A DNA stretch of 64,000 bases, from the NCBI RefSeq assembly GCF_034522235.1, contig NZ_JAXHLN010000003.1, positions 1,364,001 through 1,428,000 on the forward strand, given 5' to 3'. Position 1 is the stretch's first letter, and each line of letters starts with the position of its first letter. Both the position numbers and the translations under genes were made by a program. This DNA comes from Thiohalophilus sp. Its GTDB lineage: Bacteria; Pseudomonadota; Gammaproteobacteria; UBA6429; Thiohalophilaceae. The notes below the pieces were generated by a model, which had not been told where the DNA came from, searched no databases, and was given only the letters and a program-made list of their open reading frames with translations. Shown here piece by piece: positions 33,246-42,186 of the stretch.

Positions 33246-34613
33246 TCAGTGCGGGAACAGATCCAGCATTTTCGGGTTTTCCAGCATCTTGTAGGAGATA
33301 ATCAGGGAGGCGGCCGTCCACACCTGGTGTTTGTTGGAGCGTCGCCCGATCAGACGCCCGGAACGTCCGTCGTAATATTCCGGCCACTCATCCAGCGGTA
33401 GTTTATTCAGCGCAATCTGGAAGGCTCGTTCGGCCAGGTCACCACGCCCGGCCTTCAGCGTGGAGGCAACAAAGGGCCACAACAGGACCGGCCAGTTTCC
33501 GCCATTTTGGTAGGACCAGGGTACGTTTTTGGGATCACTGCCGGTACGCACCTGCCACTCCAGCCCCTCCATGGCGGGGTAGATGATTTTGAGGGGCATC
33601 GCGCCGACCAGATCCGGCCAACGCAATTCATACAGGCGGATGATCCGTTCGGACTGCTCCTCGGAGGCCAGACCAAACATAATGGCCAGCAGGTTGCCCA
33701 GGGAAAAATAGCGAAAATCGATACGACCAACACCGATATTGCCCACCAGATAGCCACAGTCATTCGGCATCCATTCGATGACCCAGTCGGGAATTGATTC
33801 GGGATAGACATTCAGTACATTGACACTGTCGTGCCCGAATTCTTCGGTGGTATAGCGATGGATCTCGTTCAGACGTTGCAGATCCAGCCAGTAAAACAGA
33901 CGGACATAACTTTGCAGGGCATGTTCGCGAGCCATGGCCGTGTTGACAAGCGAGGAATCACTTTCCGGATCTTTTTCCTCAAGCAGGGAATGAATAATGC
34001 GCAGCACGCCAAAAAACAGCGACTGAATCTCGAGCGGGTGGCCGTAGATTCCCATGCGACGGTCGATCATGCTGCAGGCGTCGGGAACCAGCAGCGCGGG
34101 GCTGACTTCAAAAGAGTCCTTCAGGCACAGATGCAGGATCTGCCGCATGGCCTGCTGGAAATCCGGCCGCTTGGCCAGCGAGTCATCGCCGGTGCTGCGC
34201 GTGTAGATAAACAGCAGGATCAGCCACCACATCATGGAATCCACGGGGGCGACCCGTCCGATGGCCTTTTCACCGAAATCGGCCTGCAGGTGCTCATTGC
34301 CATCGAAATCGGTGGCGACGGTGAAACTGGCTGGCATGATGCCGGGCTGAATTTCGTGGCCCGCGACGGTGCGCTCGCTGGTCCGCAGTTCCAGCACCGC
34401 TTCGAGAAAATTCCTGACGATCTCGGGCTTGCCATCGGCCAGGAATACCAGCGCGGACGGGACAAAGTCGCGAATGAAGCACTCCTCGTAGTTGGCGGCG
34501 GCCAGGTGTGTATGTTTCAGCGCCGCCACCGTGCCGATCGGTTTGCCCTGGTAATGGACAATCGACTGATTGAGAATATCGTAAGCGCGTTCTATGATGT
34601 GTTCTATGGACAT
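33246..34613 (-). CDS. GH100 alkaline/neutral invertase
   Basis: A 455-residue cytoplasmic invertase of glycoside hydrolase family 100, which splits sucrose into glucose and fructose with an (alpha/alpha)6-barrel fold. The two catalytic residues known from the Anabaena enzyme have clear counterparts: Asp125 in VAPVDSMMWW and Glu412 in EWPEYYDGRSG. Other family blocks include NYEECFIRDFVPSALVFLA and GGNWPVLLWPFVA. There is no signal peptide. Divergent from the fructokinase gene, with 175 bases between, which must hold both promoters. Together with fructokinase and glucokinase it recycles sucrose. Confidence 0.92.
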   Translation of the reverse strand: MSIEHIIERAYDILNQSIVHYQGKPIGTVAALKHTHLAAANYEECFIRDFVPSALVFLADGKPEIVRNFLEAVLELRTSERTVAGHEIQPGIMPASFTVATDFDGNEHLQADFGEKAIGRVAPVDSMMWWLILLFIYTRSTGDDSLAKRPDFQQAMRQILHLCLKDSFEVSPALLVPDACSMIDRRMGIYGHPLEIQSLFFGVLRIIHSLLEEKDPESDSSLVNTAMAREHALQSYVRLFYWLDLQRLNEIHRYTTEEFGHDSVNVLNVYPESIPDWVIEWMPNDCGYLVGNIGVGRIDFRYFSLGNLLAIMFGLASEEQSERIIRLYELRWPDLVGAMPLKIIYPAMEGLEWQVRTGSDPKNVPWSYQNGGNWPVLLWPFVASTLKAGRGDLAERAFQIALNKLPLDEWPEYYDGRSGRLIGRRSNKHQVWTAASLIISYKMLENPKMLDLFPH

Positions 34614-34788
34614 ATATGGATGCTTGAATCGAGTGGTCAGGAATTGAATGATTTATGATTATAACGACGTGTTCGATTATCGCAAATACCTTACAATTAT
34701 TGTGCCAGAAAAATGGAATGCAAAGGAAACGCTCCGTGTGCGCGTCGTATGCCGGTATTGATTGTCTGATTCGTGGTCGGAGCAGGCA

Positions 34789-35700
34789 ATGACGAGGTTA
34801 TCAGGCTCTCGGCGCCCTGTCATTTTTGGTGAAGTGCTGTTTGACCTGTTTTCGGACGGCACCGCTGTGCTCGGCGGGGCGCCGTTCAACGTCGCCTGGC
34901 ACCTGCAAGGACTGGGGCTGTCGCCGCTGTTTATCAGTCGCGTGGGACAGGACAAGCTGGGTGACCGGATCCTGCAGGCGATGGATGAATGGACGATGGA
35001 CACCTCGGCGGTTTTCCAGGACCCCGATCATCCCACCGGCCGCGTGCAGGTAAGTCTGCAGGACGGGCAGCCTTCCTTCGATATCGTACAGGACGTCGCC
35101 TACGACCATATCGAAGCGGCGATGGTCAGGCGCCTGTATGCTAATTCCGCTTATGCCATGCTATATCATGGCTCGCTCATATACCGAATGCCGACCTCGG
35201 CACAGAGTCTCTCCCTGTTGCGTCAGATGACGCCTTCGATTTTTGTCGATATCAATTTGCGTGCCCCCTGGTGGAGCAAAGAGAAAATAGATGAGCTCTT
35301 GCAGGGCATAAACTGGCTCAAGCTTAATGAGACGGAACTGCAAACCTTGACCGGCGGTTCCATTGATGAAAATCAACTTATTGAGCAGAGCGCACGTGCT
35401 ATTCTTGAAAAATATAATCTGCAGGCACTGATTGTGACCCGTGGCGCAGAGGGTGCCATGCTGATGACCGCCGGGAAGAGCCTGAATGTCGCCCCCGTCG
35501 AGGTGAATCGCCTGGTTGATACGGTGGGGGCGGGTGACGGATTCAGTGCTATCTGGCTGGCGGGCCTGCTCCGGGGTTGGTCCTATGAGCTGACACTGCA
35601 ACGGGCGGTCGAATTCTCGGCGGCAATTTGCCAGCTGCGCGGTGCTGTAAGCCAGGATAAAGAGTTTTATCACTATTATCACTATCACTGGATGTTATGA
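34789..35700 (+). CDS. PfkB-family fructokinase
   Basis: A 303-residue ribokinase-family sugar kinase, most likely phosphorylating fructose released from sucrose. Marks: N-terminal GGAPFNVAWHLQGLG, and the C-terminal motif DTVGAGDGFSAIWLAG containing the catalytic Asp and anion hole. The start ATG 34789 has GGAG upstream; a TTG at 34762 is less likely. Its stop overlaps the sucrose-phosphate synthase start (ATGA at 35697-35700), so they are translationally coupled. The same gene pair occurs in sucrose clusters of halotolerant methanotrophs. Confidence 0.92.
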   Translation: MTRLSGSRRPVIFGEVLFDLFSDGTAVLGGAPFNVAWHLQGLGLSPLFISRVGQDKLGDRILQAMDEWTMDTSAVFQDPDHPTGRVQVSLQDGQPSFDIVQDVAYDHIEAAMVRRLYANSAYAMLYHGSLIYRMPTSAQSLSLLRQMTPSIFVDINLRAPWWSKEKIDELLQGINWLKLNETELQTLTGGSIDENQLIEQSARAILEKYNLQALIVTRGAEGAMLMTAGKSLNVAPVEVNRLVDTVGAGDGFSAIWLAGLLRGWSYELTLQRAVEFSAAICQLRGAVSQDKEFYHYYHYHWML

Positions 35701-37862
35701 ACCATCAAACGGATAATTCAGACCAGCTTTACATTGTGTTGATCAGCGTACATGGTCTGATCAGGGCCAAAAACCTTGAGCTTGGACGGGATGCCGATAC
35801 CGGCGGACAAAGTTTGTATGTGGTTGAGCTGGCCAGGGCGCTGGCCGCTCGCGATGATGTTGCCCGGGTTGATCTGTTTACCCGGCTGGTAGAAGACCCA
35901 AAGGTTTCGTCTGATTACACCCGGCCACAAGAGAAATTATCGGACAAGGCCAATTTGATCCGTTTGCGTTGCGGCCCCCGGCGTTATCTTAGAAAGGAGG
36001 TTCTGTGGCCCCATCTGGATGAATTTATCGATCATGCCCTGCAACATATTCGTTCGATTGGTCAGGTGCCGGACTTTATTCATGGACACTATGCTGATGC
36101 CGGGCTGGTTGCCGCCCGGGTGGCCGGTCTGCTGGGATCGCCGATGATCTTTACCGGACACTCTCTGGGTCGCGAGAAGCATCGGCAGTTGTTGAGTAAG
36201 GGTATCAAGCCGGAAAAGATTGAATCCCAGTACAATCTCAGTCAACGGATTGAGGCCGAGGAAGTTGCCCTGGGCACGGCGGCGATGATTGTGGCCAGTA
36301 CACATCAGGAGGTCGAGGAGCAGTACGCCAAGTACGACAATTATCATCCCTCACGGATGGAAGTGATCCCCCCAGGTGTGGATATCAGTCGTTATCGCCC
36401 GCCAAAAAAGAACGAAGAACGGCCGAAAATATTTCAACAACTCGAGCGTTTTCTGTTCAAGTCCGACAAACCCATGATACTGGCACTCTCTCGTGCTGAT
36501 GAACGTAAGAACATTACAACACTGGTCAAGGCATACGGGGAGTCACCGGAACTGCAGAAAAAAGCCAATCTGGTGATTATCGCCGGCAACCGGGATGATA
36601 TTACCCAGATGGAAAAAGGTCCAAGAGAGGTGCTCAAAGAGCTGCTGTTGCTGTTTGACAAGTATGATCTTTACGGCAAGGTTGCTTATCCCAAACATCA
36701 CAGTTCCGACGATGTACCGGCACTCTATCGCTTGGCGGCACAGACATACGGAATATTTGTTAATCCGGCATTGACCGAGCCGTTTGGCTTGACCCTGATA
36801 GAAGCAGCGGCCAGTGGCCTGCCGATTGTAGCGACCAATGACGGCGGACCGAGCGAGATCATTACCAATTGCCAGAATGGCGTTTTGATCGATCCCCATG
36901 ACAGCCAGGGGATTGCCGATGCGCTGCTCACGGTTCTCGCGGACCGCAAACAATGGCGTCACTGGTCAAAACAGGGCTATGAAGGATCCCATCGGCACTA
37001 TAGCTGGGAAGGCCATACCAAAACCTATCTGGAGAAAATCAGCGGCTTTCGTGAGCACCATTATCGTGCGCCTTTTGTGCCAACAGGCAAAACGCGTCTG
37101 GTTTCACTGGATCGGATTGGGTTCACCGCCATCGACAATGCCCTGTTCGGCGACAAAAACGCACTCAAGCACCTGCTGGCCTACCTGAAAGAAAACGGCA
37201 AATATATCGGCTTGGGACTGGCTACCGGACGAACCCTGGACTCGACGCTGAATTTTCTCAAGCGTTATAACCTGCCGACGCCGGACATTCTGGTGACATC
37301 GGTCGGTACGGAAATTCATTACGCACATCAGAATGAACGTATTGTAGAAGACAATCTCTGGCGACGGAATCTGGATTATCGCTGGGAGCCGCGAGTCTTG
37401 CGCAAGGCCATGCGTAAATGTCCGGGCGTTAAACTGGCACCGGAAAGTGAACAACGCGAACACAAGATAAGCTACAAGATCGATCCCGAAAAGGCTCCGA
37501 GCGTGCGGGAAATAAAGCGCCACTTGCGACGCCACGATCTGCATGCCAAGGCGATTCTGTCGGAGAAAACCCATCTGGATTTATTGCCCATCCGTGCTTC
37601 CAAGGGATTGGCGATACGTTATCTTTCAATGAAATGGGGAATTCCGCTGGATCGGATCCTGGTGGTCGGAGATTCAGGTAATGATGAAGAGATGCTGCAG
37701 GGCAGCACCCTCGGCGTGGTTGTTGCCAACCACAGCCCGGAACTGGATAAGCTACGCGACAAGCCGCGGATCTATTTCAGCGAAAACAGTTATGCCGACG
37801 GGATTATTGAAGGGATCGAATACTACAACTTCCTGGACAAAATCCGCATACCTAATGATTGA
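35697..37862 (+). CDS. sps: sucrose-phosphate synthase with an inactivated phosphatase domain
   Basis: A 721-residue enzyme forming sucrose-6F-phosphate from a nucleotide-glucose and fructose-6-phosphate. Residues 1-460 are a GT4 glycosyltransferase: LISVHGLIRA, DTGGQSLYVVELA, FTGHSLGREK, VIPPGVD, and the nucleotide-sugar motif NPALTEPFGLTLIEAAASG. Residues 470-721 form a HAD-type sucrose-phosphatase domain. Motif I reads T-A478-I-D480-N-A482 where active phosphatases have D-x-D-x-T, so the nucleophile and the threonine are both lost; the LATGRT, Lys and GDSGND motifs remain. It is therefore presumably only a synthase. Its separate phosphatase lies next door on the other strand. Confidence 0.93.
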   Translation: MNHQTDNSDQLYIVLISVHGLIRAKNLELGRDADTGGQSLYVVELARALAARDDVARVDLFTRLVEDPKVSSDYTRPQEKLSDKANLIRLRCGPRRYLRKEVLWPHLDEFIDHALQHIRSIGQVPDFIHGHYADAGLVAARVAGLLGSPMIFTGHSLGREKHRQLLSKGIKPEKIESQYNLSQRIEAEEVALGTAAMIVASTHQEVEEQYAKYDNYHPSRMEVIPPGVDISRYRPPKKNEERPKIFQQLERFLFKSDKPMILALSRADERKNITTLVKAYGESPELQKKANLVIIAGNRDDITQMEKGPREVLKELLLLFDKYDLYGKVAYPKHHSSDDVPALYRLAAQTYGIFVNPALTEPFGLTLIEAAASGLPIVATNDGGPSEIITNCQNGVLIDPHDSQGIADALLTVLADRKQWRHWSKQGYEGSHRHYSWEGHTKTYLEKISGFREHHYRAPFVPTGKTRLVSLDRIGFTAIDNALFGDKNALKHLLAYLKENGKYIGLGLATGRTLDSTLNFLKRYNLPTPDILVTSVGTEIHYAHQNERIVEDNLWRRNLDYRWEPRVLRKAMRKCPGVKLAPESEQREHKISYKIDPEKAPSVREIKRHLRRHDLHAKAILSEKTHLDLLPIRASKGLAIRYLSMKWGIPLDRILVVGDSGNDEEMLQGSTLGVVVANHSPELDKLRDKPRIYFSENSYADGIIEGIEYYNFLDKIRIPND

Positions 37863-37867
37863 AATAT

Positions 37868-37937
37868 TTAACCACAGAGGATACAGAGAGCACGGAGGTT
37901 TCTGAATAAGATACTCTGTGACCTCTGTGGTGAATAA
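37868..37937. repeat. CGCAGAG-type inverted-repeat element, copy 2
   Basis: Left arm CCACAGAGGATACAGAG (37872 on), right arm CTCTGTGACCTCTGTGGTG, separated by only about 15 bases. It fills the 92-base gap between the convergent sps and phosphatase genes. A diverged, compact member of the family also found at 5178, 41901 and 44673. It can fold into a long hairpin in both directions. Confidence 0.7.
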
Positions 37938-37954
37938 GCTCATTATCCGCTGGG

Positions 37955-38806
37955 CTAATTAGAACTTTCCGTCATCCATCCGAGAGTTTGCGGGATGTAA
38001 TGCGCAAGACCTTCAAGGATGCCGGCGGCGTAATTGCCATTCATGCCCAGAAAACCGCCCTGGGCGATATACAGGCGATCGGCATACCCCTTTTCATCAG
38101 CCAGCTGGCGGGCCTGTTGTTTGATCGCATAACTTGCATTATGAACCAGCGTGGCCCGGATATCACTGCAGAGGACCTCCAGATCATTACCGCTGTCACC
38201 GGAGAAGACGGTGTTGGCCGAATCGAAACTGTGTTGTTGCATCAGGAAATGGATGGCCTGAAGCTTGTTGGCGCGTTGCGGGAGGATATCGAGCAGGCCG
38301 ATCTGTTTGGTATCATCAATACTCCAGATAACATTATAGCGGATCGGGTGCTTGTTCAGGCGCTGATGGATATCCTCCAACAGCGCTGGAACCGTCACGC
38401 CGACAGGAGCATAATAACTGAGTTTAAAATCATTTTGTTTGCTTTCTTCCTGGGATGTCAGAATATCGATTCCCGCCAGCCACTGTGCAATGTCACCCCG
38501 CTGGTAGCTTCCCCAATCCCGGCTGATTACATTTCGCCAGCTCTCCAGAAGTTCCCAGTTACCGTTATGAACTGTGTATATCGAGGTGCCAACATCACCG
38601 ATGGCATAATCAGGTAGCGGCAGTTTCCACTCGATTATGGCTTCCTCAAGCAGGACCTGGTCACGTCCGGAGACATACACCAGAAAGACATCGTCTCTTG
38701 CCACTATTTTGCGAAATAACGGTCGTGCATTGGCGGATTCCGGATAGTGGCCATTGGGGATCAGGGTGCGATCCAGATCAGTGCAGATTAGAACAGGTTC
38801 AGTCAT
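37955..38806 (-). CDS. spp: sucrose-phosphate phosphatase (HAD-IIB)
   Basis: A 283-residue HAD phosphatase. Motif I D10-L-D12-R-T14 (VLICTDLDRTL) is intact, unlike the domain fused to the synthase. Motif II is VYVSGRD, the Lys is in RANKLQAIHFL, and motif IV is FSGDSGNDLEVL. The cap-region layout (DYAIGDVGTSIY) is that of sucrose-phosphatase and mannosyl-phosphoglycerate phosphatase. Given its place next to sps, sucrose-6F-phosphate is the likely substrate. Its ATG overlaps the stop of the upstream glycosidase by 8 bases, so the two are translated together. Confidence 0.85.
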   Translation of the reverse strand: MTEPVLICTDLDRTLIPNGHYPESANARPLFRKIVARDDVFLVYVSGRDQVLLEEAIIEWKLPLPDYAIGDVGTSIYTVHNGNWELLESWRNVISRDWGSYQRGDIAQWLAGIDILTSQEESKQNDFKLSYYAPVGVTVPALLEDIHQRLNKHPIRYNVIWSIDDTKQIGLLDILPQRANKLQAIHFLMQQHSFDSANTVFSGDSGNDLEVLCSDIRATLVHNASYAIKQQARQLADEKGYADRLYIAQGGFLGMNGNYAAGILEGLAHYIPQTLGWMTESSN

Positions 38807-40061
38807 GGTCGATACGAAACAGATTTTTGCCCTGTAGCATCTGGCTGCCGATAATCGCCGCGGCGGCACTCCAGCCTTGCAGATGAGTTCCCCCGGGAGT
38901 CAGTTTCTTGCCGTGAACAAATTCCGGGAAACACCATTCCTGTTCGTCACAGGCGAGTGCATTGGCCTGGTGAATTCCGTGCAGGTAGTCATTCGCCAGG
39001 TTTTGTTTGCCGCGTTTGACCAGATCGGCCACATAAAATCCGGTCAGCATCGGCCATAATCCACCATTATGGTATTCATAGGGTTTGTTCTTGAATGTGT
39101 AGGAGAAAGTTATCTGCAGCTCTTTCCAGTCCTTGTCTGGCGGGTGTATGACCGGATGAAATGCCGGGACCAGGGCCAGATCCTGCGGAGTAATCTCTTT
39201 GATGAAGTGGTCTACAGCTTCGGACTGGGTTGTGTCAGCGATATCAAATAATGAGGCCAGGATATTGGCAAAGGCGTCAAACCGGTAACCGTAGCCCGTG
39301 GGCGAGAAAAAGGGCATCCAGTAGAGCCCGGCACAGCCGGGTGCCGCCTCGCGGCCTTTTTGATACAGGATTTCATGATAGACATCATCGGGAATGCCGT
39401 CCCCGTCATGCAGCCAGTAGTTGGCCTGAATAAGGTGCTTGAGATGGGCAAGGCGCTCCTGCAAGGTGTGGTCGACGGTAGCTTGCAGATCCTGATGCAC
39501 GGTTCGCAGTGTCCGCAGAGCCTGTAGATAGAGCAATTGATCATAGAGCACATAACCGGAATGCAGGTATTCATCGGCCCAGTCGCCGGCCTGCGGCACG
39601 TAAAGCAATCCGCGATTGTTGAATTCCCAGGCACCCAACAAGAAACGGACTTTCTCCAGTACCGGCACCATCTTTTCGATAAATTGCCTGTCCCCTGTGG
39701 CTTTCCAGTATTCCCCGCAACCGATTACAAACCACAAACTCGCGTCAACCCGGCCGGTGGTACCGCCATAGCTGATCCGTCGTGAGGCCGGATCCACATT
39801 GCTGGGAATCTCACCATGGGGTCCCTGGTTGCGGGCCAGGGTATCCAGTGTTTCGCGTGCTGATTCGACCAATTCCGGTTCGTCGGTCAACAGGGCCGCG
39901 AGGGACAGGATGACTCCGTCACGGGACCATATACGTCGGTAATTGTCGCTATCGTTGGGGCTGGCAAGAAAGCCGACCCGGGTTCGGCATTGATGCAGCA
40001 GTTCGCAGGCTTTTTGGTAACCCTGCGCCTGGTTTTTATTCTGGTTTTGCTGCCTTGACAT
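38799..40061 (-). CDS. (alpha/alpha)6-barrel glycoside hydrolase, GH100/debranching-like
   Basis: A 420-residue cytoplasmic glycosidase with the (alpha/alpha)6-barrel pattern: NYRRIWSRDGVILSLAALL, GGTTGRVDASLWFVIGCGEY (possible catalytic Asp), AGDWADEYLHSG, YHNGGLWPMLTGFYVADL and, near the end, EFVHGKKLTPGGTHLQGWS. Databases name such proteins amylo-alpha-1,6-glucosidase or plant-type invertase. In a sucrose gene cluster a glucosidase acting on sucrose or a related osmolyte is more likely than true glycogen debranching, since the protein lacks the transferase half. Upstream member of an operon with the phosphatase. Confidence 0.82.
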   Translation of the reverse strand: MSRQQNQNKNQAQGYQKACELLHQCRTRVGFLASPNDSDNYRRIWSRDGVILSLAALLTDEPELVESARETLDTLARNQGPHGEIPSNVDPASRRISYGGTTGRVDASLWFVIGCGEYWKATGDRQFIEKMVPVLEKVRFLLGAWEFNNRGLLYVPQAGDWADEYLHSGYVLYDQLLYLQALRTLRTVHQDLQATVDHTLQERLAHLKHLIQANYWLHDGDGIPDDVYHEILYQKGREAAPGCAGLYWMPFFSPTGYGYRFDAFANILASLFDIADTTQSEAVDHFIKEITPQDLALVPAFHPVIHPPDKDWKELQITFSYTFKNKPYEYHNGGLWPMLTGFYVADLVKRGKQNLANDYLHGIHQANALACDEQEWCFPEFVHGKKLTPGGTHLQGWSAAAAIIGSQMLQGKNLFRIDHD

Positions 40062-40151
40062 TGTAGTGGGATCTCGCCAAGTTATAGCTATAGATTTGCA
40101 TTACAGTTTATGTCGATTTGAGCAGCGAAGCAACGCACACAAGAGGGCGTT

Positions 40152-40883
40152 TTGAAATCACAGTACCACTATCAGATTTATCTCGAACCCGGGCAACTCG
40201 AACGCGCCGCAACACGGCGCTGGGTGGAACTGGCACGGGAGTCTATCCGTGCCCGCAACAGTTTTCATGTGGCGCTGGCCGGCGGCTCGACGCCGAAGCC
40301 GGTTTATCATTTGTTACAGCAAGAGGAGCTTGAGTGGGACAAGGTCCATCTTTACTGGGGTGACGAACGGGACGTTCCCGCAGATCATCCCGAGAGCAAC
40401 TATTTGATGGTAAAAGAGGCATTGATCGATCATGTTCCCATTCCGGTCGATAATGTTCACCCGATCGGGGTCCAGGCGGATATTGAAAAATCTGTCGAGG
40501 AATACCGCCAGGTTCTGGGCAATGTACACCGCAGTCCCAACGGCTTACCCTGTTTTGATCTTGTCATGCTCGGTATGGGGGATGACGGCCATATTGCTTC
40601 GTTGTTTCCCGAAAGTTCAGCATTGACAGTCGCCGATACCGCGGTAGTCAGTGTCTATGTGGAGAAGCTCAACAGCTGGCGAGTGACTCTGACCTACCCG
40701 GTACTGAATGCCGCCCGGAATCTGATGCTGCTGGTGACCGGCGAGGCCAAGGCGCCGATTGTCGCACAGGTGTTGGGGGGGGACGGTGACGAGAATTACC
40801 CGGTCCAGAAGCTGGCACCACAAGGCCGGGCCGAGTGGTACCTGGATCAGGCGGCAGCGAGCCAGCTGTCCGAATCGACATGA
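40152..40883 (+). CDS. pgl: 6-phosphogluconolactonase
   Basis: A 243-residue Pgl of the SOL/DevB type, opening the lactone made by Zwf. Marks: FHVALAGGSTPKPVYHLL, HLYWGDERDVPADHPESNY and LGMGDDGHIASLFP. TTG start with GAGGG a few bases upstream. Its stop overlaps the glucokinase start (ATGA at 40880-40883), so the two are coupled. Confidence 0.93.
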   Translation: MKSQYHYQIYLEPGQLERAATRRWVELARESIRARNSFHVALAGGSTPKPVYHLLQQEELEWDKVHLYWGDERDVPADHPESNYLMVKEALIDHVPIPVDNVHPIGVQADIEKSVEEYRQVLGNVHRSPNGLPCFDLVMLGMGDDGHIASLFPESSALTVADTAVVSVYVEKLNSWRVTLTYPVLNAARNLMLLVTGEAKAPIVAQVLGGDGDENYPVQKLAPQGRAEWYLDQAAASQLSEST

Positions 40884-41851
40884 AACAGATTATCGCCGGT
40901 GATATTGGCGGGACCCATTGTCGTTTGGCCCTGGCGCAAGTCGATGCCTGTAGCGTTACTCTCCGCCAGCAGATTGACTATCCCGCGCAGAATTTTCCGG
41001 ACTTTGAAACGGCACTGGGACAATTTATTCAGGAGCATGCTGCTGGTGAGACCATTGAAGCAGCCTGTTTTGCCATCGCCGGTCCCATCCGCTCACAGCG
41101 GGCGACATTAACCAATCTGCCCTGGACACTGGACAGTCAGCAGTTACAACAGCGCTTTGGCATTTCGCAAGTGCATCTGATCAACGATTTTGCGGCCAAC
41201 GGCTACAGTCTGACTGTGCTTGGTGAGAGGGATTATTACGAAATACAGGCAGGCGAGTCCCTTTCCGGCAACCGGGTAATCCTGGGGGCGGGGACCGGTC
41301 TGGGCATGGCATTGCTTGCGGATGTTCAGGGGAAAATTCAGGTCCGGGCGTCCGAGGGCGGGCATATGGATTTCGCGCCTGTCGACGAAGAGCAGGACGA
41401 GTTGCTGCATTTTATGCATCAGGAACTCGTGCGAGTCAGTTATGAGCATGTATTGTCCGGTCCCGGGTTGTTGCGGATCTATCGTTATGTTGCCAGCCGC
41501 CAGCAGGTCGATACCGGGATGGTCAGCAAGGCAACTGATCCGGCAGCAGCGATCAGCCGTCGTGCGCTAAGTGGTGAGGATCCGTTGGCCGCGCATGCCC
41601 TGGAACTGTTTTTTCGCCTTTACGGCAGTTGCGCCGCCAACCTGGCGCTGATCGGTCTGGCGACCGGCGGGGTATATCTGGCCGGTGGAATGGCCGCCCG
41701 CCTGGTTAAGCCGCTCGGCCAAAGCGGGTTTGTCGCCGCCTTTAACAACAAGCCACCCATGAGCGAATTATTACAAAACATGCCTGTTAAAGTGATTACC
41801 AATCCACACGCCGGCCTGCTCGGCGCCGCGTGGTATGCCGGAAACCGATAA
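40880..41851 (+). CDS. glk: glucokinase (Glk type)
   Basis: A 323-residue ATP-dependent glucokinase of the bacterial Glk family. Phosphate-1 motif: AGDIGGTHCRLAL; catalytic Asp in HLINDFAANGYS; phosphate-2 region: ILGAGTGLGMALL; adenosine motif: GLATGGVYLAGGMA. It phosphorylates glucose released by the invertase, feeding Zwf. An open frame continues 15 codons upstream but the ATG at 40880 aligns with known starts. Confidence 0.93.
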   Translation: MKQIIAGDIGGTHCRLALAQVDACSVTLRQQIDYPAQNFPDFETALGQFIQEHAAGETIEAACFAIAGPIRSQRATLTNLPWTLDSQQLQQRFGISQVHLINDFAANGYSLTVLGERDYYEIQAGESLSGNRVILGAGTGLGMALLADVQGKIQVRASEGGHMDFAPVDEEQDELLHFMHQELVRVSYEHVLSGPGLLRIYRYVASRQQVDTGMVSKATDPAAAISRRALSGEDPLAAHALELFFRLYGSCAANLALIGLATGGVYLAGGMAARLVKPLGQSGFVAAFNNKPPMSELLQNMPVKVITNPHAGLLGAAWYAGNR

Positions 41852-41900
41852 ACATTACTTTGTACTCTCATGTGTAGCGTTCTTTTTTCAGCAGACTGGT

Positions 41901-42136
41901 AACCAACGCGGAGAACGCAGAGGCGCGGAGTCGCAGAGTTTTGGTATTTTGATCAGCAGATTAGATGTTTTCCATGCGCTGCTAACGCGTTCCAAGTGGG
42001 AGCACGATGCATGATAAGTACTCTATGTATGATAGGGTTTCGTATAAGAGGGAATGGAGAAGATATAAAAAGGGGTATTTAAAAAATCATTTCTCCTCCG
42101 CGTCTCTGCGGCTCCGCGTCCTCTGCGTTATATTCC
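41901..42136. repeat. CGCAGAG inverted-repeat element, copy 3
   Basis: Left arm about 41905-41938 (AACGCGGAGAACGCAGAG, then GCGCGGAGTCGCAGAG); right arm 42092-42136 in inverse orientation (GTCTCTGCGGCTCCGCGTC, then CTCTGCGTTATATTCC). The 150-base interior is AT-rich and shows no gene. It occupies most of the 335 bases between the convergent glk and zwf genes; nothing else is seen in that stretch. Confidence 0.75.
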
Positions 42137-42186
42137 ACCGTGCAGGAACAGTTCCCGAACTGTAGGTGAATGTGCACTGTGGGGAT

